DNA of 28,992 nucleotides, taken from RGIG1959 sp045637645 (lineage in GTDB: Bacteria > Bacillota > Clostridia > Oscillospirales > Acutalibacteraceae). The stretch is taken from assembly GCA_045637645.1 (NCBI GenBank), contig JAZTZV010000102.1:1-28992 (forward strand), in the 5' to 3' direction. Shown one piece after another: positions 7,908-14,307 of the stretch. Both the position numbers and the translations under genes were made by a program. The notes beneath the pieces were generated by a model. It did not search any database. It saw only the letters and a list, made by a program, of their open reading frames with translations, and was not told the origin of the DNA. Every line of letters starts with the position of its first letter. Within the stretch, counting starts at the first letter, position 1.

Positions 7908-8132
7908 TAGTAAAATGATAGGGGGATATACGAGGGTATCAGCACACTTGATTGACAGAAGTCAAATGAATGTTCTTTCTGTAGCTTTTCGCGATACGAC
8001 ATAGCGAGATTTGCTCGACAACCAACTCTGTTGTCGACATGTAAACAGGCTTGCAAATCGTCCACCGGACGCGGTGCATTTTGACTTTGTTAAAACAAAT
8101 TTCAACTGGAGGGATAAGATGTTTTTGAAAAG
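7908..8132. other. Intergenic stretch rich in inverted repeats, no gene recognised
   Basis: This 225-bp spacer lies between the DUF1919-type gene's stop and the sugar-transferase promoter. It contains several perfect hairpins: TTGAC/GTCAA (7952-7956, 7961-7965), TCGACAAC/GTTGTCGA (8015-8022, 8030-8037) nested in GATTTGC/GCAAATC (8008-8014, 8053-8059), CACCG/CGGTG (8063-8067, 8072-8076) and TTTGT/ACAAA (8086-8090, 8095-8099). One + strand frame from ATG 7915 would read through to 8135 apart from a single TAG, and ends in a GGAGGG-preceded five-codon ORF at about 8120. I recognise no protein in either strand. It could be a structured RNA or the scar of a lost element. Confidence 0.45.
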
Positions 8133-8786
8133 CTAATTATTCAAAAATGAAACATAATCAAAAACATCCAGATTTCGTGCTTTACTGTAAAGATGAGGGT
8201 ATTTAATCATGGTTCCACCTTTGTAATTATTTGCAAAGATGTCGCAATGTACAATTTCGGGATCGGTTGTATCGGGCATATATGTTAACAGGCGCTTGTT
8301 ATAAGAGAAACTTTTGAATTGATTTAAGAATGCGTCCGAAGGTGAAATAGCATGTTCCATGACAACATATGTGTTTGAAAGATCGATTCGTTGACCTCGT
8401 TCAAGCCATTTGTTTTTTGCATCCTCAAAGGTATCGTAATGCACGAAATACAAGGTAACATATGCGTCATCTTTTTGAATCCTACCGATAGGATATGAAA
8501 TGCCTTCTTCGAAGATTTCAATAGGAGCATGGGTTGAATAATATAAAGGATCGCTCAAAAATTCAAAGAAATCCTTATCGGGGATCCAAATGTTGATGGT
8601 GGGAGACATAAAACGCAATTTAAGATCATGGTACATGATTCCGCCGATACAATTGTTAGCAAAAATTGTGGGGATAAGATTTTTATTACGAGCACGTTTT
8701 TTTAGTAAATAAGATTTTCTTCGAATGTTTCCAATTGATTTTAGCAAAGGGGAAGAGATCGCTTTGAGGGAATAAAGCCAATTCAT
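8133..8786 (-). CDS. DUF1919-type protein, polysaccharide-associated
   Basis: A 217-residue protein that resembles the DUF1919 family, found in capsule and exopolysaccharide loci; its biochemical role is unknown to me. The recognisable part is FANNCIGGIMYHDLKLRF (about residues 42-59) followed by SPTINIWIPDKDFFEFL, and later YPIGRI and CDIFANNYKGGTM near the C-terminus. There is no signal peptide. I chose ATG 8786 (MNWLYSL) because AGAGAGG lies about 9 bp upstream; ATG 8795 is too near that site. It is a single gene with its own promoter. Two sampled 60-base lines (8161 and 8521) contain 22 and 20 G+C, against 36 in a line of the neighbouring GT4 gene (6901), a composition contrast that suggests transfer. 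Confidence 0.72.
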   Translation of the reverse strand: MNWLYSLKAISSPLLKSIGNIRRKSYLLKKRARNKNLIPTIFANNCIGGIMYHDLKLRFMSPTINIWIPDKDFFEFLSDPLYYSTHAPIEIFEEGISYPIGRIQKDDAYVTLYFVHYDTFEDAKNKWLERGQRIDLSNTYVVMEHAISPSDAFLNQFKSFSYNKRLLTYMPDTTDPEIVHCDIFANNYKGGTMIKYPHLYSKARNLDVFDYVSFLNN

Positions 8787-8828
8787 TTTTTTCATCCTCT
8801 CTGGTGATATGTGAATCAATATATTAAA

Positions 8829-8857
8829 ATTATATCATAATTGTAAAGTTTGCGCAA
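8829..8857 (-). promoter_or_regulatory. Promoter of the DUF1919-type gene
   Basis: On the - strand: -35 TTGCGC (8852-8857), a 17-bp spacer and a perfect -10 TATAAT (8829-8834) preceded by TGA (extended -10). The expected start site is about 35 bases upstream of ATG 8786. The -35 is weak, but the -10 is consensus. Confidence 0.65.
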
Positions 8858-8969
8858 GAGAATTACAATTGTACTGTTTCTATTTTGTATAGTGATGATT
8901 GGCATGAAAAGTAGGTCTCCTGACTTTGTGATTTACACCAAAAAGTTAAGAAGTCTTGTGATGAGTATG

Positions 8970-9006
8970 AAAAACAGAAAAAGCAGATATTCCGAAGAAT
9001 ACCTGC
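8970..9006 (-). terminator. UUCG-loop terminator beyond the displaced tRNA-tail copy
   Basis: On the - strand, GCAGGTATTC (9006-8997) pairs with GAATATCTGC (8992-8983), ten pairs with one G-U, closing a TTCG tetraloop. TTTTTCTGTTTTTC follows. It begins four bases after the CCA of the partial tRNA copy at 9011-9031, mirroring the arrangement of the intact tRNA-Pro and its own terminator. Confidence 0.8.
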
Positions 9007-9010
9007 CTTC

Positions 9011-9140
9011 TGGTCCGAATGGCGAGACTTGCTCGGTCGCTTCGCGCCCGACACGCACGCGACCTTTTCAACAGTCCCCCGGACTGTTGAAATTTGCACC
9101 TTGCTGTGCAAACCGGTCTGTTCAAGTCTCGACTGTACCA
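9011..9140. repeat. 130-bp palindromic element with tRNA-derived ends (cloverleaf-like)
   Basis: The left end, 9011-9031, copies the last 21 bases of tRNA-Pro (9179-9199) with one difference (9019 versus 9187). The right end, 9121-9140, is related to the same T-arm in the opposite orientation (TTCAAGTCTCG, ending ACCA). The ends therefore pair: 9023-9031 with 9123-9131, and TGGT with ACCA. Between them lie three hairpins: GGTCGC/GCGACC (9035-9040, 9059-9064), a perfect 12-bp stem (9066-9077, 9081-9092) and TTTGCAC/GTGCAAA (9093-9099, 9106-9112). Overall this is a four-way junction. No protein gene was seen; reading frames through it are tRNA-derived artefacts. Confidence 0.7.
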
Positions 9141-9141
9141 A

Positions 9142-9179
9142 AACAAAAAGGACAGAGCAAAAGCTCTGTCCTTTTTGTT
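9142..9179 (-). terminator. Terminator of the tRNA-Pro gene
   Basis: A perfect stem, AAAAAGGACAGAGC (9145-9158) with GCTCTGTCCTTTTT (9163-9176), has an AAAA/TTTT loop and extends by three more pairs. On the - strand it starts at the tRNA's CCA end and finishes in a T-run. The hairpin is symmetrical and could act on both strands. Confidence 0.85.
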
Positions 9180-9254
9180 GGTCCGAGTGGCGAGACTTGA
9201 ACTCACGGCCTCTTGACCCCCAGTCAAGCGCGCTACCAACTGCGCCACACCCGG
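9179..9254 (-). tRNA. tRNA-Pro (anticodon GGG)
   Basis: A 76-base cloverleaf with encoded CCA. The acceptor stem is CCGGGTG/CACTCGG, with the C1-G72 pair characteristic of bacterial tRNA-Pro and discriminator A. The D-arm is GCGC-AGTTGGTA-GCGC. The anticodon stem is CTTGA/TCAAG with loop CTGGGGG, giving anticodon GGG. The variable loop is AGGCC, and the T-arm is GTGAG-TTCAAGT-CTCGC. It has its own promoter and terminator. The 3' 21 bases recur at 9011-9031. Confidence 0.95.
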
Positions 9255-9289
9255 ATATGAAATTGAGCAGTTTTTTGACTGCGAGAGAG

Positions 9290-9318
9290 ATTATATCACA
9301 TCTTCTCGGTAAAATCAA
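9290..9318 (-). promoter_or_regulatory. Promoter of the tRNA-Pro gene
   Basis: On the - strand: -35 TTGATT (9313-9318), 17-bp spacer, and a perfect -10 TATAAT (9290-9295) preceded by TGA. The start would be near 9283, giving a precursor leader of about 28 bases that includes GCAGT/ACTGC, a short inverted repeat. Confidence 0.75.
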
Positions 9319-9484
9319 GAGAAATTTGCTAAAAATATAAATTTTTTCTGCGAGCGACGGAAACATCACAAGAGAAGAAGAAATAACAAAAACCAAGTGT
9401 AAATAATAAACAAAAAAACGCGCAATTATTAGATGTATTTGTGCGTGTTGTTGCAAGATGTGGCGCATTTTTTGACAAAACCTC
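9319..9484. other. A+T-rich intergenic spacer, no gene
   Basis: The space between the divergent tRNA promoter and the polysaccharide-operon promoter is A+T rich and has no credible reading frame. The only structure noted is CGCGCAA/TTGTGCG (9419-9425, 9439-9445; one G-U pair) with a 13-base loop and no T-run, so it is not a clear terminator. It could be a regulator site for the operon that starts downstream. Confidence 0.4.
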
Positions 9485-9513
9485 TTGTAATTCGCGCGCG
9501 TTTATGTTATAGT
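9485..9513 (+). promoter_or_regulatory. Promoter of the polysaccharide operon
   Basis: -35 TTGTAA (9485-9490), a 17-bp spacer, and -10 TATAGT (9508-9513) preceded by TGT (extended -10). It is the only convincing promoter upstream of the 18 tightly packed + strand genes and would give a leader of roughly 48 bases. A TTGACA at 9473-9478 is 29-30 bp from this -10 and cannot be its -35. Confidence 0.7.
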
Positions 9514-9567
9514 ATATTTATATATAATGCGTAAATTGGGATACGTGCGGGAACGGGTGTGAGAACA

Positions 9568-10374
9568 ATGCAAATCGGAAAGATCTCGGTACTGATGGGG
9601 ATCTACAATTGCGAAGCCACACTCGCCGAGGCGATTGACTCAATCTTGGCGCAAACGTATGAAAATTGGGAATTGATTTTGTGCGACGACGCATCCACGG
9701 ACGGTACATATGCGATTGCAGAGGAGTATGCCAAGCGTTATCCCGATAAAATCCGTTTGCTTCGCAACGATGTGAATTCAAAATTGGCGTTTTCGTTGAA
9801 TCGTTGCTTGAAAGAGGCGGACGGTGAATTTGTGGCGCGCATGGACGGTGACGATCGATCGCTTCCCGATCGCTTTGAAAAACAGATTGCCTTTTTGCGA
9901 ACACATGAAGAGATCGCGATTGTCGGAACGGCGATGCAACGATTTGATGACGAGGGCGCATTGGGGGCAATCGTGCGCTCACCCGCCCATCCTGATCGCT
10001 TCACGCCGCACAGGGGAAATGTGTTCCAGCATGCGACAGTTGTCGGGCGACGTGAAGTGTTTGAAGCGCTTGGCGGATACACCGTGCTGCCGCGAACCGA
10101 ACGCGGACAGGATATGGATCTGTGGTTTCGGTTTTTGCATGCAGGGTATCAAGGCGCGAATCTTCCCGATGTGTTGTATATGGTGCGAGAGAATGAGCAG
10201 GCAATTCGTCGCCGCACGGCGCATACGCGATGGATCAATTTTCAAACGACAATATATGGATATCGGTTGCTCCGATACCCGTTGCATTGGTACATAAAAC
10301 CGTTTTTGAATTTGATGAAAATATTGGTGCCGATTCGTGTGATGAGATGGATTCGCCGTCGGCAAAAAACATAA
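9568..10374 (+). CDS. Glycosyltransferase family 2
   Basis: A 268-residue GT-A inverting glycosyltransferase, first gene of the large operon. ISVLMGIYNCEATLAEAID starts the fold at residue 6, the nucleotide-binding Asp pair is in LILCDDASTDG (39-46), and the metal-binding DXD-type motif is MDGDD (92-96). The C-terminal half carries RGQDMDLWFRFLHAGY, typical of the acceptor/base region. ATG 9568 is preferred because its N-terminus matches the paralogue at 11607 (MPKISVIMGIYNC). GTG 9559 is possible; the ribosome site is weak for both. There are no membrane segments, so it acts on the cytoplasmic face. Donor and acceptor are unknown. Confidence 0.9.
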   Translation: MQIGKISVLMGIYNCEATLAEAIDSILAQTYENWELILCDDASTDGTYAIAEEYAKRYPDKIRLLRNDVNSKLAFSLNRCLKEADGEFVARMDGDDRSLPDRFEKQIAFLRTHEEIAIVGTAMQRFDDEGALGAIVRSPAHPDRFTPHRGNVFQHATVVGRREVFEALGGYTVLPRTERGQDMDLWFRFLHAGYQGANLPDVLYMVRENEQAIRRRTAHTRWINFQTTIYGYRLLRYPLHWYIKPFLNLMKILVPIRVMRWIRRRQKT

Positions 10375-10401
10375 GAAATCGCTTATTTCGGAGAAGACGC
10401 T

Positions 10402-11592
10402 ATGGTAGTATATTGGGGAATGCTCTTGTGGGTGTTTTTGATCGGGTTGATGCAGCCCAATCAACACAACCCCTTGACATCGAACAAAGCAACTGAATAT
10501 CGTGCCAAATGGGGCTTGGCCATCGCGTTGATGTTGCCGGTGACATTCTTCGCGATGGTGCGATTTGCGCCGATTGATACGCAGACATATATTCGTATGT
10601 ATCGCGATATCCCGATGAATATGGGGATATTTGAAGATTGGCTCGCGGAAGCGTATACGGATTCACAATTGTTTTACGGCATTGAAATGGTATTCAAATG
10701 TTTTGTCAAACAAGACTATATGTACTGGCTTGGGTTTGTGGCATTGGTACATGGTGCGCTTTTGACCAAAACATTGCAAAAATATTCGCCGAACATTGCG
10801 ATGAGTGCCTACATTTTTATGGCATCGACCATGTTCACGTGGATGTATAACGGCGTTCGGCAATTTACAGCAGTGTGTATTTTGTTTGCTCTGTCGGAGT
10901 GTTTTATCAAAAACCGATGGTATATATACATTCCTGTGGTGTTGCTGGTTGGCGGTGCGCAACCGATTTGTGAGGTTTTCGGTTGGCCGGATCCTCCCTG
11001 GTTTTTGTGCGGCATACATCAAACAGCTTTGATGATGATCCCGATTTTCTTCTTTGTACAGGGTAAAGCGTGGAACTGGAAGATGCTTCTTTTTGTTGCG
11101 GGATTTATGGCACTGTTGTTGTCGGGCGGACTGGATTCGGTGTTGGAATCTGCCACGGAAACAACCGCGTATGCGGTAGACTTACAATATGTGCAAGAAG
11201 ATAGTGGTGCACACCCGCTTCGTGCGGTAGTACCGCTTGTGCCGGTGGCGATGGCACTGTTGAAGTATAAAGAAATTCGACAACGAGACGATATCCCGAA
11301 AATGATCACGGTGTGCATCAACATGTCAATCATCACGGTGGGAATCTATATCGCGAGTGTAATGACAAGCGGTATCTTCGTCGGACGTTTGCCGATATAC
11401 ACCGAAGTGTACAATTTGATTTTGGTGCCGTGGCTGATTCATAATTTGTATAAAAAAGATCAGCAGCTGTTTGCGTTTGGTGTGTACGGTGCGTATTTCT
11501 TGTGGTTTGTGTATCAAATGTATATGGCGTGGGGCGGACTGTCTTATGCCAGCGAAGTGCTGGGGATTTATTTCTACGGCGGTACTTGGTAA
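10402..11592 (+). CDS. EpsG-family polysaccharide polymerase-like membrane protein
   Basis: A 396-residue polytopic membrane protein of the EpsG family, Wzy-like proteins proposed to polymerise lipid-linked repeat units outside the membrane. ATG 10402 follows GGAGAAG. Family marks are FAPIDTQTYIRMYRDIP near residues 52-68, the central NGVRQFTAVCILFALSE, and HQTALMMIPIFFF. Hydrophobic segments are spread along the whole length, from YWGMLLWVFLIGL to FGVYGAYFLWFVYQMYM at the C-terminus. Between the RQF segment and the HQTALM helix lies an unusual Pro/Trp-rich stretch, FGWPDPPWFLCG. It follows the first GT2 gene by 27 bp and precedes another by 14 bp. It coexists with a Wzm/Wzt exporter downstream, which is atypical. 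Confidence 0.88.
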   Translation: MVVYWGMLLWVFLIGLMQPNQHNPLTSNKATEYRAKWGLAIALMLPVTFFAMVRFAPIDTQTYIRMYRDIPMNMGIFEDWLAEAYTDSQLFYGIEMVFKCFVKQDYMYWLGFVALVHGALLTKTLQKYSPNIAMSAYIFMASTMFTWMYNGVRQFTAVCILFALSECFIKNRWYIYIPVVLLVGGAQPICEVFGWPDPPWFLCGIHQTALMMIPIFFFVQGKAWNWKMLLFVAGFMALLLSGGLDSVLESATETTAYAVDLQYVQEDSGAHPLRAVVPLVPVAMALLKYKEIRQRDDIPKMITVCINMSIITVGIYIASVMTSGIFVGRLPIYTEVYNLILVPWLIHNLYKKDQQLFAFGVYGAYFLWFVYQMYMAWGGLSYASEVLGIYFYGGTW

Positions 11593-11606
11593 GTGAGGTG
11601 AAGAGA

Positions 11607-12419
11607 ATGCCGAAAATCAGTGTGATTATGGGCATCTATAATTGTGCCGATACACTCGGTGAAGCAATCGACTGTATTGTCGCGCAAACCGAAGCGGATT
11701 GGGAACTGATTTTGTGTGACGACGGCTCTGCCGATGAGACGTATGAGGTAGCGGCGTCGTACCAAGCACGCTATCCCGATAAAATCGTGCTCTTGAAAAA
11801 CGAACAAAATCTGGGACTTAACGCCACCTTGAATCGATGCTTGTCGGTTGCCAAAGGTGCATATATTGCGCGCATGGATGGCGACGATCTTTGCGCGCCC
11901 GACCGTTTTGAAAAAGAATTGGCTGTATTGGAATCCGAACCCGATATTGCTATTGTAAGCTCGGATATGACGCAGTTTGATGAGACCGGGGAATGGGGAC
12001 GTGTGTCTCATTCCACATATCCTACGGCAAAGGATTTCCTTGGCGGCAACCCGATATGCCATGCTCCTTGTATGGTACGTAAAGAGGCCTATGATGCCGT
12101 CGAAGGGTATACGGTCAGCAAAAAATTATTGCGCGTTGAAGATTATCATTTGTGGACTAAGATGTACAAGGCGGGGTATAAAGCCAAAAACATCGGTGAG
12201 CCGCTGTACAGCATGCGCGACGATTGCAATGCGTACAAGCGTCGTAAATATCGGTTTTATGTGAATGAAGCGCGTGTGATGGCGTTTGCGATTCGCTCGC
12301 TCAAGTTGCCGCTGACAGGGTATATCTATGTGTTGCGCCCGCTGGTGGTTGGAATATTACCAAAATGGGTATACGACCGACTGCATAAGCATCGTTTACA
12401 AACGGAGGGGAAAGCATGA
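11607..12419 (+). CDS. Glycosyltransferase family 2 (paralogue of the 9568 gene)
   Basis: A 270-residue GT-A transferase. ATG 11607 follows GTGAGGTGAAGAG. A longer reading from 11502 would run into the EpsG gene and lacks support. PKISVIMGIYNCADTLGEAID (2-22), LILCDDGSADE (35-45) and the DXD-type DGDD (91-94) are clear. The sequence IARMDGDDLCAPDRFEKEL parallels VARMDGDDRSLPDRFEKQI in the gene at 9568, so the two are paralogues. The C-terminus has RVEDYHLWTKMYKAGYKAKN. Its stop overlaps the next gene's start (ATGA), implying coupled translation with the GT32-type enzyme. Donor unknown. Confidence 0.93.
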   Translation: MPKISVIMGIYNCADTLGEAIDCIVAQTEADWELILCDDGSADETYEVAASYQARYPDKIVLLKNEQNLGLNATLNRCLSVAKGAYIARMDGDDLCAPDRFEKELAVLESEPDIAIVSSDMTQFDETGEWGRVSHSTYPTAKDFLGGNPICHAPCMVRKEAYDAVEGYTVSKKLLRVEDYHLWTKMYKAGYKAKNIGEPLYSMRDDCNAYKRRKYRFYVNEARVMAFAIRSLKLPLTGYIYVLRPLVVGILPKWVYDRLHKHRLQTEGKA

Positions 12420-13123
12420 TTCCGAAAATCATTCATTATTGCTGGTTCGGCGGTGGAGAAAAGCCGAAATTGGCACAAAAATGCATTGAAAGCTGGAAAC
12501 GTTACTGTCCCGATTACGAAATTCGCGAATGGAATGAAATGACGTTTGATATTAACCGAAACGGTTACACGAAGTGGTGCTACGAGCAGAAAAAATATGC
12601 GTTTTTGAGTGATTATGTGCGCTTGGTGGTTGTGGGGGAGCACGGCGGTTTGTATTTCGACACCGATGTGGAACTCCTGAAATCTCCGGACGAGTTGCTC
12701 GTTTACGAAGCGTTTTACGGCTTTGAAAACGACGATAATGTCAATACCGGTGAAGGTTTCGGCTCGGTTGCGGGGCATGAGATCGTAATGGCGATGATGG
12801 CGGAATATGAAGCCGTTGAGCAAAACGAAGATGGATCTTTCCCGCTTGTAGCATGCCCCGCGCTGAATACGGCGCCGCTAACTGAGCGTGGATTGGTACG
12901 TGACGGTTCTCGCCAAACGATAGTAGGTGCCGAAATTTTTCCGATTGATTGGTTCAACCCCTATGACGATCCGACGGGACGGCTGAACAAAACCGAAAAT
13001 ACTGTATCGGTACATTGGTATTCTAAAAGTTGGATGAGCAAGGGGACGATTTTACGGAGTAAATTAACCAAGCCTTTGCATCGCTTGTTTGGTACCGATA
13101 TGTTTAAGAGGTTTCGAAAATGA
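12416..13123 (+). CDS. GT32-type glycosyltransferase (DXD sugar-binding, capsular synthesis)
   Basis: A 235-residue transferase of the DXD sugar-binding (Gly_transf_sug, GT32) group. It opens with the characteristic IPKIIHYCWFGG, then CIESWKRYCPDYEIREWNE (23-41), AFLSDYVRL (62-70) and the metal-binding DTD in GGLYFDTDVEL (78-87). The C-terminal VSVHWYSKSW is also typical. It overlaps the upstream GT2 gene by 4 bp and the downstream GT4 gene by 4 bp (ATGA at both junctions), so the three are translationally linked. A close paralogue lies at 27211. Confidence 0.92.
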   Translation: MIPKIIHYCWFGGGEKPKLAQKCIESWKRYCPDYEIREWNEMTFDINRNGYTKWCYEQKKYAFLSDYVRLVVVGEHGGLYFDTDVELLKSPDELLVYEAFYGFENDDNVNTGEGFGSVAGHEIVMAMMAEYEAVEQNEDGSFPLVACPALNTAPLTERGLVRDGSRQTIVGAEIFPIDWFNPYDDPTGRLNKTENTVSVHWYSKSWMSKGTILRSKLTKPLHRLFGTDMFKRFRK

Positions 13124-14295
13124 AAAAATCATTGTTGATCGTGTCTCATGCTTTGGAGCTTGGTGGCGCAGAAAGAAGCCTTGTCGGTCTTTTGGATGCA
13201 CTGGATCCTGAGATATGGGATATTGATTTGTTTTTACTCCGTCATGAAGGCGAACTGATGAGCATGATTCCTTCATATGTGCATCTTCTTGAAGAGGTAT
13301 CGGCATACACCGTGCTTGCTCGTCCGATGAAGGATACGCTAAGAGAAGGACGGCTTCTGCTTACGGCGGCTCGTCTTTTTGGGAAAGCGGCGGCAAAGCT
13401 ATATTCTCGAAAGCATCATATTGCTGCGGGGGATGTAGAACTGGAATACAGTCACAAATTCACTTCCCCATTTATGCCGAAGATTGCGCAAGAGAAAGAA
13501 TACGATGTTGCAATCAGCTTTTTGACGCCTCATTATTTTGTGGCAAAAAAAGTACAAGCAAAGAAAAAGTATGCTTGGATTCACACGGATTATACCCGCA
13601 TCCAAATCAATGTAAAATCCGAAACGGCTATGTGGGATGCGTTTGATCTCATTGTGTCGATTTCGGATGCTGTCGGTGAAGGCTTTGCAAAAACGTTCCC
13701 GACGCTTGCAGATAAATTGGTTCAAATTGAAAATATTTTGCCCGAAAAACTGATTCGAAAACAAGCATCGGAGAATGTTGAATGGCCCCAAAAAGGCATC
13801 ACGCTTTTGTCGGTTGGTCGCTACTGCACGGCCAAGAATTTTGACAATGTCCCCGATATCTGTTCGCGATTGATCGCGATGGGACACGACGTGTATTGGT
13901 ATATCATCGGTTTCGGTCCCGATGAGGACTTGATTCGACAACGCATTCGCGAAGCAGGTATGGAAGAGCGGGTGATCCTGCTCGGCAAAAAGGAGAATCC
14001 GTACCCGTATATTGCGGCGTGTGATTTGTATGTGCAGCCCAGTCGCTACGAAGGCAAATGCGTCACGGTGCGTGAAGCGCAATTGCTCGGCAAGCCCGTT
14101 GTCATTGCGGCGTATGCCACGTCGGGCAGTCAGCTCGAAGACGGTGTGGACGGCGTGGTCGTGCCGCAGGATAATGAAGGTTGCGCAAAGGGGATCGCGG
14201 CACTGTTAAAAGATCCTCAAAAAATGGAACAATTGTCCGCAACATGTTTGTCGCGGGATTACTCCAATCGAGAAGAAGTCAATAAATTGATTTGA
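13120..14295 (+). CDS. Glycosyltransferase family 4 (GT-B)
   Basis: A 391-residue GT-B transferase. Its N-terminal domain starts MKKSLLIVSHALELGGAERS, with the GGAE acceptor-site glycine loop. The linker ITLLSVGRYCTAKNFDNVPDIC leads into the nucleotide-sugar domain. The family motif is PSRYEGKCVTVREAQLLGKPVV, with the two conserved Glu residues seven positions apart, close to the family-4 E-x7-E. ATG 13120 overlaps the previous stop. No membrane segment is seen. It is the only GT-B enzyme in the + strand operon. Confidence 0.93.
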   Translation: MKKSLLIVSHALELGGAERSLVGLLDALDPEIWDIDLFLLRHEGELMSMIPSYVHLLEEVSAYTVLARPMKDTLREGRLLLTAARLFGKAAAKLYSRKHHIAAGDVELEYSHKFTSPFMPKIAQEKEYDVAISFLTPHYFVAKKVQAKKKYAWIHTDYTRIQINVKSETAMWDAFDLIVSISDAVGEGFAKTFPTLADKLVQIENILPEKLIRKQASENVEWPQKGITLLSVGRYCTAKNFDNVPDICSRLIAMGHDVYWYIIGFGPDEDLIRQRIREAGMEERVILLGKKENPYPYIAACDLYVQPSRYEGKCVTVREAQLLGKPVVIAAYATSGSQLEDGVDGVVVPQDNEGCAKGIAALLKDPQKMEQLSATCLSRDYSNREEVNKLI

Positions 14296-14307
14296 CGGAG
14301 AATGTGT

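Noticed and set aside
7655..8065. 136-residue - strand reading frame crossing the sugar-transferase promoter
   Set aside because: It runs out of frame through the promoter and the 5' end of a real gene, and has no recognised domain.
9117..9140. Second, + strand tRNA ending in ACCA
   Set aside because: The T-loop-like TTCAAGT is present, but the flanking bases do not form a T-stem and no acceptor or anticodon arm can be drawn. It is better explained as the inverted end of the palindromic element.
8946..9248. 100-residue - strand reading frame starting MAQLVARLTGGQ
   Set aside because: Its first part is the tRNA-Pro sequence translated, and the rest runs through terminators and the palindromic element. 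It is a classic tRNA-derived artefact.
9473..9478. TTGACA as -35 of the polysaccharide promoter
   Set aside because: It is about 30 bp from the TATAGT -10. TTGTAA at 9485 has the correct 17-bp spacing.
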